Assembly (NCBI GenBank): GCA_029204225.1
Contig: CM055106.1
Span: 35,870,361-35,934,360 of the forward strand
Reading direction: 5' to 3'
DNA from: Diphasiastrum complanatum
Lineage: Eukaryota > Streptophyta > Lycopodiopsida > Lycopodiales > Lycopodiaceae
DNA length: 64,000 bases
The translations under genes were made by a program, and so were the position numbers. This document shows positions 11,527-22,137 of the stretch, in pieces; the first letter of the stretch is position 1; every line of letters begins with the position of its first letter. Under the pieces are notes generated by a model that made no database searches, was not told where the DNA came from, and worked only from the letters and a program-made list of their open reading frames with translations.

Positions 11527-12179
11527 TGTGAAAAACTCAGATCCAAAAGATGCTAAAGTTTCATAAAGATCTTGGCCATGGAAGTTATGCACATCTAGAT
11601 TGAAAAAATGATAGAAATTGTGATGTTAAGCATACTAAACATCAACTAAACATCAAAATCTGATCATAAGCTTCCACAAACAGAAACTTGCTGTCCCTGT
11701 CCGTACTTCAGAGCCTACAACCTGCATTTCACACGTGTGAAGCCATAGCAACAAAGAAATCACAATTCTAGTGGCTAGAATGCAAGATATGAACAAAAAA
11801 GTGAGAGAGAAGAAGATGGATCTTCAAAGAGCATAACATTCATTCAATAGAATGAAAATGAGATGTGTACATACTCGTGGAGATGGCTATTTATAGCAGC
11901 CATAGTGCCTCTTGGCCACTTGTCTTATGATAGGCTAAAATTGGGGTCCAATAGGATTCACCCATCTACCTAGAAATTTGGTCAAATAGGAATGCACCAA
12001 ATTATGAGCCAATAGAAGAGCTCCACACTCGACCTCCTCTAATTAATGTGACCTCAAAAGTAGTGTACACATACTTTGGGCCTCTACATACATGTATGAA
12101 CCTATCTCTAACTTTTATTTGGCCATAGGCCTACAAAATCTCAAGTTAGGAAAATACTACTAGTTGACAATTTTTCACA
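11527..12179 (-). repeat. C1 5' LTR
   Basis: 653 bp and apparently identical to the 3' LTR. It should carry the element promoter. On the coding strand a TATA-like TATAAATAGCC lies near 11890. Confidence 0.95.
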
Positions 12180-12325
12180 AATCTCACAAGGAGAAGAGAG
12201 CCATCGAACAATTCTTGTACTAACTGAGAATGTCTTTTAGAATCTTTATTAAGTACAAATTGTTCGAATAAAGTAGAAGAAAACTGAATATATTTACACT
12301 TGACAAATAAACTTTGAACAGAAAA

Positions 12326-12680
12326 TCAAATTTTGGATGCAAATGTGCCAAATCGCCAAAAACTATATGTACAAAATATTCTATATTCGTGGGATTTAAA
12401 TCTGTCTTGCAAGTTATGTTTTATCTCCGCAAAATAACTAGAAAAGTTCCTCTCCCAATCGGTGTAGATACTATATAGCTCCGGATATGCCATGTTAATA
12501 TCCAACAGCAGACCTGCATTGTCAAATTCTTTGATATTTGCTTGGCCTTCTGGTGAATACAACTTGAATTGCGCATGCTTCCTCCAAAACTTTCGCTTTC
12601 AGTCGTTATGCCACAAAAATTGGTACTCCTTGATTCGGATGTATTCCACTGCATACAAAAGTGTGGACCCTATATGATGA
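12326..12680 (-). pseudogene. Unidentified protein-like ORF with one in-frame TGA
   Basis: Read from 12680 downward, one frame stays open for about 115 codons with a single TGA just after a FLWHND motif. It contains YSPEGQANIKEF, NMAYPELYSIYTDWERNF and HNLQDRFKSHEYRI. The composition (many aromatic and charged residues, no low complexity) looks like real protein. I do not recognise the family. It lies just right of the C1 insertion and upstream of copia debris, so it could be a remnant of a host exon or an uncharacterised element ORF. Confidence 0.35.
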
Positions 12681-13850
12681 GAATGCAAGGAAGAAAATGA
12701 AATGCACTCAGAAAATGCAAATTCTAGCTATAAAACTCTGGTGACAAACTGATAAACAGAATCTCAAGCGATTCACGAAGCTTTCTCGACACTCAAATTA
12801 TTTTTGTTCGAGAATAATTCGTGTTGGATCATGCAGGCTTTGTAACACAAGCAAACGAAACGAGACGAATTCTAAATGAAACAAAACGAAACGAAGCAAA
12901 ACTTAAACGAGCACTGACATTGATTCATGCTGGAAGCACAGATTGCAAAATGAAACGAAACGAAGCAAAATAATTTTTGACAAGATCAATCAAGCTTGAG
13001 ACAAGACGAGACGAGACGAGACGAAACAAAACAGGACGAAACAAAATGAAACAAAACGAATTCTAAGTGGGCCTCTGAAATTGATTTATCCTTCTAGCCA
13101 AGTGATTGCAAAGCGAAGCGAAGCATAGAGCAAAAGGATTTGCAAATGAAATCAGTTCGTTAGGAATTCAGATGTGATCATTGGTCACTGTCGGCTGTAT
13201 CACTCCTACAATCCTTCAGAGAGTATTCAGACACTGCTGATCTACGTTAACAAGTTAATACAATATTCAACAATATGAAACCAAGATATGGAATCAAATG
13301 AATAAGCAAATCAGACACACGAATAATATCAAACAAAAATAAATTCAAATCATACAATCATATAGATTAATAATGTGCACAACAACTACAATATCATCTA
13401 TTGATTTTTTTTTATTCTTCAAGTACTGCATGACAGATCCACGCAGTGCGTTGGCGTGAGAGATATACGGTTCTCACGAATTCGAGTCTCACTTAGTAGC
13501 GGACTTTTGGATCTATAGATCCTATTACAGAAAAATGTCTCACATGCAGGTGGACTGTATTCTGAATAATTTCGTCTTATGATTCTTGTCTTGCTTACTA
13601 GCATTAGACTTTTTGTATTATGTATCAATCAGAAAGTATATAGTTCGCAAACAATTTCGTGTCACATCTTGTAACTTACAGATTAGAAAGATTAAACATC
13701 TACAAATAATTAGTGAATTACAAGAGTGGTAGATTAGCCACGATCTAGAATACTTCTAATGATGTCATGATATCAGACCAGATATCTATACCCCTTGGTA
13801 CTTGGCTGATCTTCTTGATCAATTGAGGAGCACGACTGATTTCGTGTCGT
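12681..13850. other. No gene; 3' side of copia C4 with degenerate repeats
   Basis: No ORF with recognisable similarity. It includes the ACGAAAC-type repeat tract (12838-13110). A stretch at 13430-13500 resembles the leader of element F near 44475-44580, so LTR or leader sequence of an old copia element is likely, but boundaries cannot be set. Confidence 0.4.
12838..13110. repeat. Degenerate ACGAAAC / ACGAG short repeats
   Basis: Many near-copies of ACGAAAC, ACGAAGC and a run of GACGAGACGAGACGA lie in about 270 bp. A complementary-type tract (GTGTCGTGTC) lies at 13843-13868. The pattern is imperfect and could be a slippage-grown part of an LTR. Confidence 0.6.
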
Positions 13851-13851
13851 G

Positions 13852-14902
13852 TCATGTCGTGTCGTCTTTTGTCAAAGGTTCAAAATTGAAAGCTAGCAAA
13901 GCTTTGGCATTAGAAACAAAATGTTTCTTCAGCTCCCTCTCAAAGCATGATAGCTTGATGACTCCAAGGCTACCCCTCTGTCTCTTGAATAGACCTTTGT
14001 CTAGGGCCTTTGTGAAAATGTTAGCAACCATGTCTTTCGTTCCATTGAAGGTGGTCTGCAACATCTTCTTGCCAATTAGATCTTTGATCAAGTGGTACTT
14101 GATCGCAATGTGTTTCGTCCTTGAATGAAACACAGGGTCTTTCGTCAGATGTATTGCAGATGTGTTATCCATCTGCAAAACCAGAGGTTCGTTGCTTGTT
14201 TCGCCCAATTTGTCTAGGAACTGTCTGAGCCAAATTATCTCATCTGCCATCTTTGCTGCTGCAACATACTCAGCTTCGTAGGATGACTGGGCCACAATGG
14301 TCTACGTCTTGCTGACCCAGAGAATTGTTGCTCCAGACGCAATGGTGCATCCTCCTGAGACACTTTTACAATCGTCCTTGAGGGATGCCCAACTAGCATC
14401 ACTGTAGAAAATCATCTAGAGCCCTGCATCATGACAATAACACAAACCATAATCTCTTTTTAATTGAAGATATTGCAAAATTCATTTTGCAATCTTCCAA
14501 TGTGTCGAGCCTGGATTCGTGCAAAATTGGCTCATCCTAAACACTGCATAAGCAATGTTAGGACATGTGTTGTCTGCAAGGTACATTAGCGATTCTATCA
14601 GTTTCCTGTAAGGTGTGAGCTGCATGAATTCTCTCTCTTTTGCAGTCCTCAAACAATTTTCGTTCATCAACACTGTTCCTGCAAGCATTGGAGTATTTGC
14701 TCCTTTGCAATTCAGCATCCCGAAATTCTCTAGGATTTTCTGGGTGCATCTAGACTGGTGAAGGTACAACTTACCTCCCTCATAGTCCCTTTCAATCTGC
14801 AAGCCAAGGTAACACCTGGCTTCTCCCAGATCCACAATCTCGAAATGTTTCGAGATGTCTTCCTTCACTTCAGCAATCAACTTCTCACTCTTGCAGAGTA
14901 TC
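13852..14902 (-). pseudogene. Copia C4 RT-RNase H fragment
   Basis: On the minus strand from 14902 the sequence encodes the C-terminal part of copia RT (DLGEARCYLGLQIERD, TPYRKLIESLMYL, MSQFCTNPGSTHW). RNase H follows with FYSDASWASL, SSYEAEYVAAAKMADEI, LQMDNTSAIHL, FHSRTKHIAIKYH and DIFTKAL-like NIFTKALDKGLF. A few stops interrupt it (for example in the 14300-14480 join). The 5' side is cut by LTR-A copy 2 at 14903. Confidence 0.88.
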
Positions 14903-15168
14903 TGTTGGAGGGTTTGCGGATCTTGAGGCAACCCTAACCCTAGTTAATAAGTGAGAGGGATTTGGAACCCTGCGTGTATAAGTCCAATCCAATGATCACA
15001 TAGTTATTTGATTAATTAGGAAGTTAATAAAAGGACTTTAGGCCTTTTTGCGGGACTTTTAATGTCGCAAGGCCTAAATGTCAAGTTAGTGAATAAAGTT
15101 GGGTTTCCCTCCAATTTGGATGGTTTGAATAATTAGGTAGACAGGAATGGACCAATAGGATTCAGAGG
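14903..15168 (+). repeat. LTR-A copy 2, 5' part only
   Basis: Starts TGTTGGAGGG and follows LTR-A copy 1 closely for about 266 bp, with one internal deletion, then stops at TTCAGAGG. Its left end joins copia C4 RT. The rest of LTR-A is missing, and LTR-B sequence follows without a gap. Confidence 0.85.
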
Positions 15169-15493
15169 TGAAGATATTATATTTTTGGAGCTCATTGGCA
15201 ATCTCAGCTACTCCACTATGTACATTGAGTTTTTGTGATCCAAATGCAACAAAATCAATTTCTACTTGTTTCTCAGCTTGAAGGCCATACTACAGCCTGT
15301 AGTACACATGTGTGAGCTCGAGGTTCAATGTTGATCAATGCTTTTGATTGTTAATGCTTGTTCTTTGTCAAATTGCCAATCTAGATCAACTTTTTTGTGT
15401 CTAGCTTTTAAATAGATTGTTAAGCAAGCACCCAATCACTCTTGTGGATCTTTTGTAGATCCATTTATGGTTCTAAAGTACAGTAGTTTCACA
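15169..15493 (+). repeat. LTR-B copy 2, 3' part only
   Basis: Homologous to the reverse complement of 5162-5490 and ends TTTCACA at 15493, as LTR-B does. No primer-binding site follows. Together with 14903-15168 it forms a hybrid 591-bp unit that begins TG and ends CA. Confidence 0.8.
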
Positions 15494-15960
15494 ATAAGGT
15501 TTTAAAAATTGTTCTCTCGAAACACAGCCTCAGACTCTTACAAAGAAAGCTGATTCTTTGAAACAAACAAATAAGGCGATTGAGGCCAAGTTTGAAAATT
15601 TTTAGACTCAAAACAATTCTTTGAGGCAGCAACTTTTGGTTGTGAATCCACACAATGTCGCTCTCTAGAAACATGTACAGGAGGAGCGAATGACAAGACT
15701 AAAGGCAGAAGTTGCTCTGTCTCTGAGCACCAATGTTGGGTCAATCACAGTCGATCTCACGAAGCTGAACCACCTCCAAGGCCAGATGCTCGAAAATTTT
15801 TGAGTCGAGTACGAATGGACATGATTCGTTGCCATCAAGGCAAAATACCACTATCCATGAAGCTTCCTCACAAACCACTATATATCACCCATTCTCGACC
15901 GACGTTTCTTCACAACACGGTGTGAGGAGAGTTCAACATGTTGCTCATATCAAGAAGTGC
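15494..15960 (+). pseudogene. Coiled-coil ORF remnant, possibly a gypsy accessory ORF
   Basis: One plus frame, with three or so stops, reads through a K/E/Q/L-rich segment (KKADSLKQTNKAIEAKFENF, then NNSLRQQLLVVN, EERMTRLKAEVALSLS and LTKLNHLQGQMLENF) that looks like a coiled coil. It lies upstream of an LTR-A-like 3' half, the same order as accessory ORF then LTR in family X. Similarity to the X coiled coil is only compositional, so assignment is tentative. Confidence 0.35.
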
Positions 15961-16660
15961 GCCCTATAAAGCTTGCCTTCTCTGGTTTCTACTTCATGGT
16001 AAGTGGTTCATTTTATCTCTTGTTGAAACAATCATCTCTCTATTTGATGACTACTTTTTTGTTGTAGATGTATGTGGGAAGTGTTCTCACTCCACATAAG
16101 TGATCATAGCATCTTTGTAGTATGTATTTATGTGGTTGAAGGCCCGCTGACCAGCGATGGACCATTCATGATGTTTCACACTCATAAATCTTTGTAGTAG
16201 CCTGGATGGCTCTATCTCATGCTTCTATATTCATTTCAGAATGTGTGTACTCACACCATATGGGTAGCGGTGGAACATAAGGTAACTTTTTAGAATCTGT
16301 TTTTGATCTGTCCACCAGCGATCTATGTCACATAGGGCCTTGTTGAATGCTCATTTTACATACTTGATTATTTATTGATGAAAGGTTGCCTTCCTGTCCT
16401 TCAATGGACCAAAGGAAGTTCACATTCTGTTTCACATAATTATGGCTTAGAATGATGCTTAATATGTTACAGTTGATTACACAACAAGTATACACTCTCT
16501 TTATAATGCATAGTATCTCTCATGCTAGTTTACAATGTATTCTCAAAAAGCTAGTTTCTACTACGTAGGATTTACTAGCATTCGAATACTAATAAAAAAA
16601 ACATATATGTCTTGTGATCATACTACAACCTTCTCTTACTTCATTTGTTTAGTTCGGTTT
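15961..16660. other. No gene seen
   Basis: AT-rich sequence without a supported ORF. It may include the diverged U3 part of the LTR that follows, but I could not align it with LTR-A. Confidence 0.4.
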
Positions 16661-17160
<500 letters not shown>

Positions 17161-17251
17161 GAGAAAGCCAAAAAATCTCTAAAGGTAGGAGAACTCACTA
17201 ACTCCAAAAAACTTACATAGAATTGATCTATCACTCATATAAGTAGAACTC

Positions 17252-17265
17252 GAGGTAGAGGGGAG
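17252..17265 (+). promoter_or_regulatory. Candidate polypurine tract before LTR-I
   Basis: GAGGTAGAGGGGAG lies directly before TGAAACTTG. It resembles the C1 tract GAAGAGGGAG followed by TGTGAAAAA. If real, LTR-I is preceded by the 3' end of one element and followed by the primer site of another. Confidence 0.45.
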
Positions 17266-17876
17266 TGAAACTTGATTGGACCCCTTCTTTTCCTCCTCCT
17301 AATTTGATTGGCTATGTGACAAAATGACCCTCAAACTTGATTGGACCAATTTAATGGATTTCTCTCTTTTGATTGGTCTCTTGATCTCATGCCAACATAT
17401 AGGAAATGTTGAAATGTCACTTCTAACTTGTAGATCAAATATGTTGATCTCATGGTTAATGTTCACATTTTGATCCCACACGTGTGGAGCCTATTCCCAC
17501 GTGTGAGTGGAAGCCAAAAGAGTACTTGTATATAGTTAGATTTAAGTTGGATCAATCTACACAAGTGTGAATAAGTTTTTTGACTAGAATCTATGAAATT
17601 GCCAATAGAATTGGTTTTTTATTCTTTGTTAGCTCTAATTAAGTATTGTACTTTTCTCTTTGCTCACAGTTCATATAGGATTGTATTCCACACATGTGAG
17701 GCCACCCTTGATGTTTCTTGAAGTTTACATGTGTTGATCTTGCTAAATAAGTTATGATTAACATCTAGATCTTGATCTAATCAATAGAACTTGTTAGATC
17801 ACTTGATTTGGAGATCAACACCTCTTGAAGATTGATTGTACTAATCCATCATTGTCCAAATATCAAAAAATTCACA
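17266..17876 (+). repeat. LTR-I, LTR of plus-strand copia C5
   Basis: The right edge AAATTCACA at 17876 is fixed by the adjacent primer-binding site. The left edge at TGAAACTTG is inferred from the purine tract; an alternative start is TGTGACAAAA at 17315. Confidence 0.6.
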
Positions 17877-17888
17877 TGGTATCAGAGC
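17877..17888 (+). promoter_or_regulatory. C5 primer-binding site (initiator-Met tRNA)
   Basis: TGGTATCAGAGC directly follows the LTR end CACA. It is a perfect copia primer site on the plus strand. Confidence 0.93.
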
Positions 17889-18447
17889 TTGGTACAAGAG
17901 GGATGTAAATGAAGCATATCAAAATTATTGGAATTTTGTTGTTTTTGAACGAGCTTAAAGAGAGTGATAGCGTCATTAGTTTCGGTTCAAATCGAGTTGT
18001 GGGCTACAAGTGTACTATCCACATGTGTGAGGCCATACAGATCCTGTGTGAAGGAGCCCCATATTTGTTTTTCTCCAAAATCTTGCATACTTATCCAATT
18101 TTTTAGCTTTTTAGTGCATTGTCTAGATCTAGTTCAATCTATCAAATGCTAATGATCTAATAGAGGTTTGAATCATTGATGCATTTGTTTTGAAGCATTA
18201 GGTCATATCATTAAGTTTGATTTGTTTAGATCTTGAGAGGGTGAAGTTAATTCAAACAAGAGAGTGCCAAAATCAAACTTTGTGGGAGTGAATTTCTAGG
18301 AATTTGGAGTGAATCTATTATACCATCATCCAAGCTTGGGCTAGTTTGATTGGCTCGAGACTAGAAGCTTCTTAGTGAACTAGAAGTCTATCTTAGATCA
18401 TTCATTTTCAAGAGATCTTTGTGCATCTCATAAGCAAATCATTCATT
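17889..18447 (+). other. C5 untranslated leader
   Basis: About 560 bp between the primer site and gag. No ORF with similarity was seen. Confidence 0.65.
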
Positions 18448-20220
18448 ATGTCATCCATGGGTGGATTCTTGTTAGAATCTTGTGATAGACTAACATCCAC
18501 AAATTATTCCATATGGAAAGTGAGGATGGAATCACTAATGGTGATCCATGACCTCTATGATATAGTTTTTGGAGAGGAGGTAGAACCTCAAGGAGGTCAA
18601 GAACAAGTAAAATACAAGAAGAAGGCTAGATTGGCCTTGCATTGTTTAAAAATAAATGTAAGCAATGACCTGTTGAAAGAGGTAGCTTCTTGTGTCTCAG
18701 CCAAAGAGGCTTGGGATTCATTAAAAGACATTTATGAATCCAATAACACTTCTAGGATACTGATGCTAAGGAATCAACTGCTCCAAATCATGAAGGGAAG
18801 TGGAGAGAGTGCACAAGAATATGTGCTAAGAATTAAATCTTTGAACAAAGAATTGGCTTCAATTGGAGATAAAATCCAAGATAATGAATCAGTACAAGTC
18901 ATTTTGAATTGCTTTGGTGATGAGTTCACCAGTCTTGTTCAATCATTTCATTCAAGACCAACTTCTCACAATTGACAAGTTACATAATGTACTTGTGGCC
19001 GAGGAGAGTAGGATGATACATCTCAAAGCAAGGATGGGGTCTATGTCACTACAAGATGGTGATGAGAAGGCAAACTTCACATCTAAAGGCAAGAAAAAGT
19101 TCCAACCATTCAAGAAGCACCAAGGCAAGGAGGCCGAGGGCAAAGATGGTGGATCTCTGGTCTCGTTCACTCCAGAAGCACTCACAAAAGTCAAGAAACA
19201 TGCAAGCCAAGAATGTTCGTCTAAAGATCAACATGCAACTCAGATGAACTTCATACAGTTCTAACTTCTATCTACTATAAAACGACTAGAAAAACGTTCA
19301 AGAATCTTAGACTAATCTAAAGTATCAACAGAAATGAAAAACAAAAAACAATAAACTAATTTAACAAGCATTATAAATGCAAGGATCAAGAAATACCCAT
19401 TTCTTGATTCCTAAACTTCTCACGAACATCAAGAACTGGAGAGTAGAAGAATATGCAAGATCTATAGGAAAGTACAAGAGTAAAGCAAAGTTAAAGTGTT
19501 TCTTTTGTGGAAAGAAAGGACACTTTGCTTCCGAATGCTTTAAAAAGAAGAATGCTTAAGGGAATGAAGATCATGGCAATCTTGCACATGAGGAGGAAGA
19601 GGATGGTTTCAACACATCCTTGATGGTAGCATCAAATCCAACTTCAAGCAAAGACACATGGTGGGTTGATAGTGGGGCTAATTCCCACATGTCATACAGC
19701 AAGGACTTTTTCTCTACTTTACTTTCTTGTAATGATTCTAAGAAATCTATATACACTGCTAGTGATCAAGAATGTAAAGTAGATGGTATTGGATCTACTC
19801 CATTGTGCTTAGGATCATCTAAGAGGGTAGATCGATTAATGTCTTGTATGTTCCATTTATTACTAAAAATTTTCTTAGTGTTGGATAATGGACTAGATGT
19901 ACATTTCAAGAATGGAGTTTGTTCCATCTTGAAAAGTGAAGTGCATAGCTAGTGGCATTAAGCAAGGAATACTTTTTAAATTGGATGCAAATGTGGCCAT
20001 TGAAAGTGTGAACATGGTTACGGAGGAGATGACACAAGTGGAGTCATGGCATAAAAGATTAGGCCATCCTAATCTTCAAGCAATGGAATCCATGGTCTCC
20101 AAGGAGCTTGCTCTCGACCTCCCCCAAATCATTCTCAAGATGTGGCAAGATATGTGAGGCTTGTGGACTTTCAAAGACTCGCAAGACATCCTACAAGAGA
20201 TCCTTGACAAGATCTAGAAG
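18448..20220 (+). pseudogene. Copia C5 gag-protease-preintegrase, broken
   Basis: Gag begins MSSMGGFLLESCDRLTSTNY at 18448, aligned with the C1 start, and runs to about 18950, where a frameshift moves it to the frame of 18914-19264. A 250-bp insertion splits gag at about 19205-19460. Then come the zinc knuckle CFFCGKKGHFASEC (19497-19540), a TAA at 19557, the protease WWVDSGANSHMS (about 19660) and the GAG-preintegrase WHKRLGHPNLQAM with CEACGLSKTRK (to 20220). Integrase core, RT and RNase H are missing. The element is non-functional and older than C1. Confidence 0.88.
19205..19460 (+). repeat. Short repeat inserted in C5 gag, shared with LTR-D
   Basis: Sequence bounded by ATGCAAG at both ends (ATGCAAGCCAAGAA ... 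GAATATGCAAGATC) interrupts gag. It is homologous along its length to 31997-32258, inside LTR-D copy a, with the same bounding ATGCAAG. Both copies hold an internal hairpin. It is either an independent short mobile element or a piece of LTR-D. Confidence 0.6.
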
Positions 20221-20379
20221 ATAAAATAATTTATAAGTGATCAAATGTACAAGCAATTTTCAGATGAATATGCAGCTACAAAGATGAATATGCAGCTACA
20301 AAAAGCTGAGCCTAAAAGCAGAGTCAAATCTCTTAAACTCAATACTTCACTCATAACTGCTCTGCACTCTATCATCGTT
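20221..20379. other. Short direct duplication downstream of the calmodulin-like pseudogene
   Basis: Two adjacent copies of AGATGAATATGCAGCTACAA occur at about 20261-20300. No coding content. It may be the former 3' UTR of the minus-strand gene to the right. Confidence 0.6.
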
Positions 20380-20978
20380 ATAATGAAATGCATGTAGCCA
20401 TCTCGATTCCCTCTCTCATCATGCTATTGCGATCCCTCATCTTCTGTCCTTTTGAAAACGCTAGATTGCAGTTGTTGGGCAGATATGGACTTATCGGCAT
20501 TTGTGTCGAACACCTGAAATGCTTCCATCAGCTCCGGCTCCTGCTCTTCCTCTCTCTCCAAGCCTTGATCTGTGCTCAGATTTTTGTGGATGGACAGAAA
20601 CTCATCGAACTCCACGGATCCGTTACCATTTTTGTCTAATGATGCTATTATGGACATCGATTCTGGATCGGAGATGGTGAAGCCAAGCCTATGCAATGAC
20701 CTCTTAAGCTCGTCATGGCTGATCATGCCATCGTGATTTTCGTCAAAAGACTCAAAGACTCCACGGAGATCTTCAATGTTTGGATTGGGCTCATCAAATT
20801 TGAATTTTACAACCTCGAAACTGATGCACTTCTGAAGTCGTCTGACTTTGGACACAGAATCAGACACAGAATCAACCAAGAGTGCCATTGATTGATAAGA
20901 AGTTACAGGCAGATTGCTGTGGTTGTCGCGATGATAAAATTCTCGTCGTTTGAACCACGAGCGAGAGCTTCTACACAC
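20380..20978 (-). pseudogene. Calmodulin-like (CML) EF-hand gene, 3' end decayed
   Basis: Minus-strand ORF of up to 184 residues. The likely start is the internal Met in MALLVDSVSDSVSKV (20888), typical of plant CMLs. EF-hand loops: DENHDGMISHDE (EF1, canonical), DKNGNGSVEFDE (EF2, canonical), DTNADKSISAQQ (EF3, with Gly6 changed to Lys and Glu12 to Gln). The frame then loses the family pattern and stops. Past the stop, a shifted frame at 20402-20382 reads DGYMHF, which looks like the second half of a fourth loop. Plant CMLs of this size normally have four EF-hands, so this is probably a gene that lost EF4 through indels. A truncated three-hand protein cannot be excluded. It would bind Ca2+ in signalling if expressed. 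No intron is visible. Confidence 0.65.
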
Positions 20979-21275
20979 AAATTATGTTGAATGAGCAATG
21001 ATCTCAAACTTCGAAGAAAGCAAAGCAGTGGCAACAGCCTCCACTCAAATTTCAAAGGTAACCGCTCTGGATGGGTTCAGGATAAGATCCAGAGGTTGAT
21101 GATAAGATCATAGAAAGGAAAACTAACGTCTTATGTAGGAAAAATGGGCAATGCAGTGCTCATCTCTTCCATAGAAAATGAGGAGAAAAGCAAGGCGTAT
21201 TTTTTTGGGTTTTGGGGTCGAAACTTCAATTGGGAATGTTCATTTGGCGTATGCAACGGCCACATTACACCCAAT
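20979..21275. other. 5' flank of the calmodulin-like pseudogene
   Basis: Noncoding; probably promoter and 5' UTR of the minus-strand EF-hand gene. No clear TATA box could be fixed. Confidence 0.4.
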
Positions 21276-21285
21276 TCTCTCTCTG

Positions 21286-21320
<35 letters not shown>
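21276..21320. repeat. Compound (CT)n(CA)n microsatellite
   Basis: CT tract 21276-21304 with one G interruption, then CA tract 21305-21320, about 300 bp upstream of the first possible CML start codon. Confidence 0.95.
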
Positions 21321-21321
<1 letters not shown>

Positions 21322-21780
21322 TCACAAAAAACACGCATTTAGTGTGTTGCCATGAGGATCAACGCTGTACGAGACCTAGTCTCTCGGAGGAACGTGTGAC
21401 ACTCTCCCAAAGCTTTACTCTTGCCTTTTCATGCGTTATCAATTGTGTCAAAGTACTAAAGGTAAGAAAGTCAAAACATTGGATATTCACTTACTTTAGG
21501 AACAAGTTAGTGCTTCAAGTTTAAATCCTAAGTTGTTCTAGAAGCATGCACTGATTTTCTTACTTTATGCATAATGCACTTTGGTATTATCAACCCATAT
21601 GCTCGCAGAGAATCGAACTTGGGTAGACGAGCCTAGCTCAAACATGATCCACCAACTCACTGTGGGTGGAAAAATTACTTCACGCACAATCACAATAGAA
21701 GCATTTCTTTATAAATCGCACTTGGGGTTAGCTTTATGCTCCAAAACCTACTTGAGAGCTTGCATCCAAACCCAGTGTTG
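21321..21780. other. No gene seen
   Basis: No supported coding region, repeat or signal was recognised. Confidence 0.4.
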
Positions 21781-21960
21781 GGCGGGTATCAAAATTTTTG
21801 ATACCAACCAGGTCAAGGTATTGTAGGTTTTTAAAAAATTTAATACCAGTAGGGTATCAACATAAGGAGGTATAGGAGTTGTAGACTGGTATAGACCGAG
21901 CTGGTATCACAAGGGTGATACCAGCCGGTTATCAACCCGGGTATAAACATGTACGAATTG
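21781..21960. repeat. Cluster of GGTATCA / TGATACC inverted repeats
   Basis: At least eight GGTATCA-like words occur in 180 bp. A 21-bp palindrome GGTATCAAAA-T-TTTTGATACC lies at 21785-21805. A perfect hairpin has stems GCTGGTATCAC (21900-21910) and GTGATACCAGC (21915-21925) with loop AAGG. Confidence 0.8.
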
Positions 21961-22137
21961 CTAAAAATCATGTTCTGATATTTGTTTGATAATGTAGTGT
22001 ATCTTCTCAGTTCTTGAGGTGAAAGTGATTTGGATATTCAATGTCTTCCCATGTGCTATAGTTATAGCTTGGACATCCTTGAAATTGATCATTCCATCTT
22101 TGATATTTACTTTACTCTTGCCATGAACTTTTAGATA
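21961..22137 (-). other. Unassigned segment with short open frame
   Basis: The minus strand stays open across this stretch (motifs KVNIKDGMINFKDVQ and TFTSRTEKIHYIIKQIS) and is fused to the truncated copia C2. The family is not recognised. Confidence 0.25.

Larger units (their letters stand above)
6314..12184 (-). mobile_element. Complete young Ty1/copia element C1 with target duplications
   Basis: Element 6319-12179 on the minus strand, flanked by the 5-bp duplication AATCT (6314-6318 and 12180-12184). The order on its coding strand is 5' LTR 12179-11527, primer site 11526-11515, leader, gag-pol 10917-6967, polypurine tract, 3' LTR 6971-6319. The LTRs are 653 bp each and read as identical. 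With an open polyprotein and all boundary signals present, it looks recent and possibly autonomous. The RNase H tail and the gag resemble the fragment C2 at 22138-23154, so the family has older members nearby. Confidence 0.96.
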
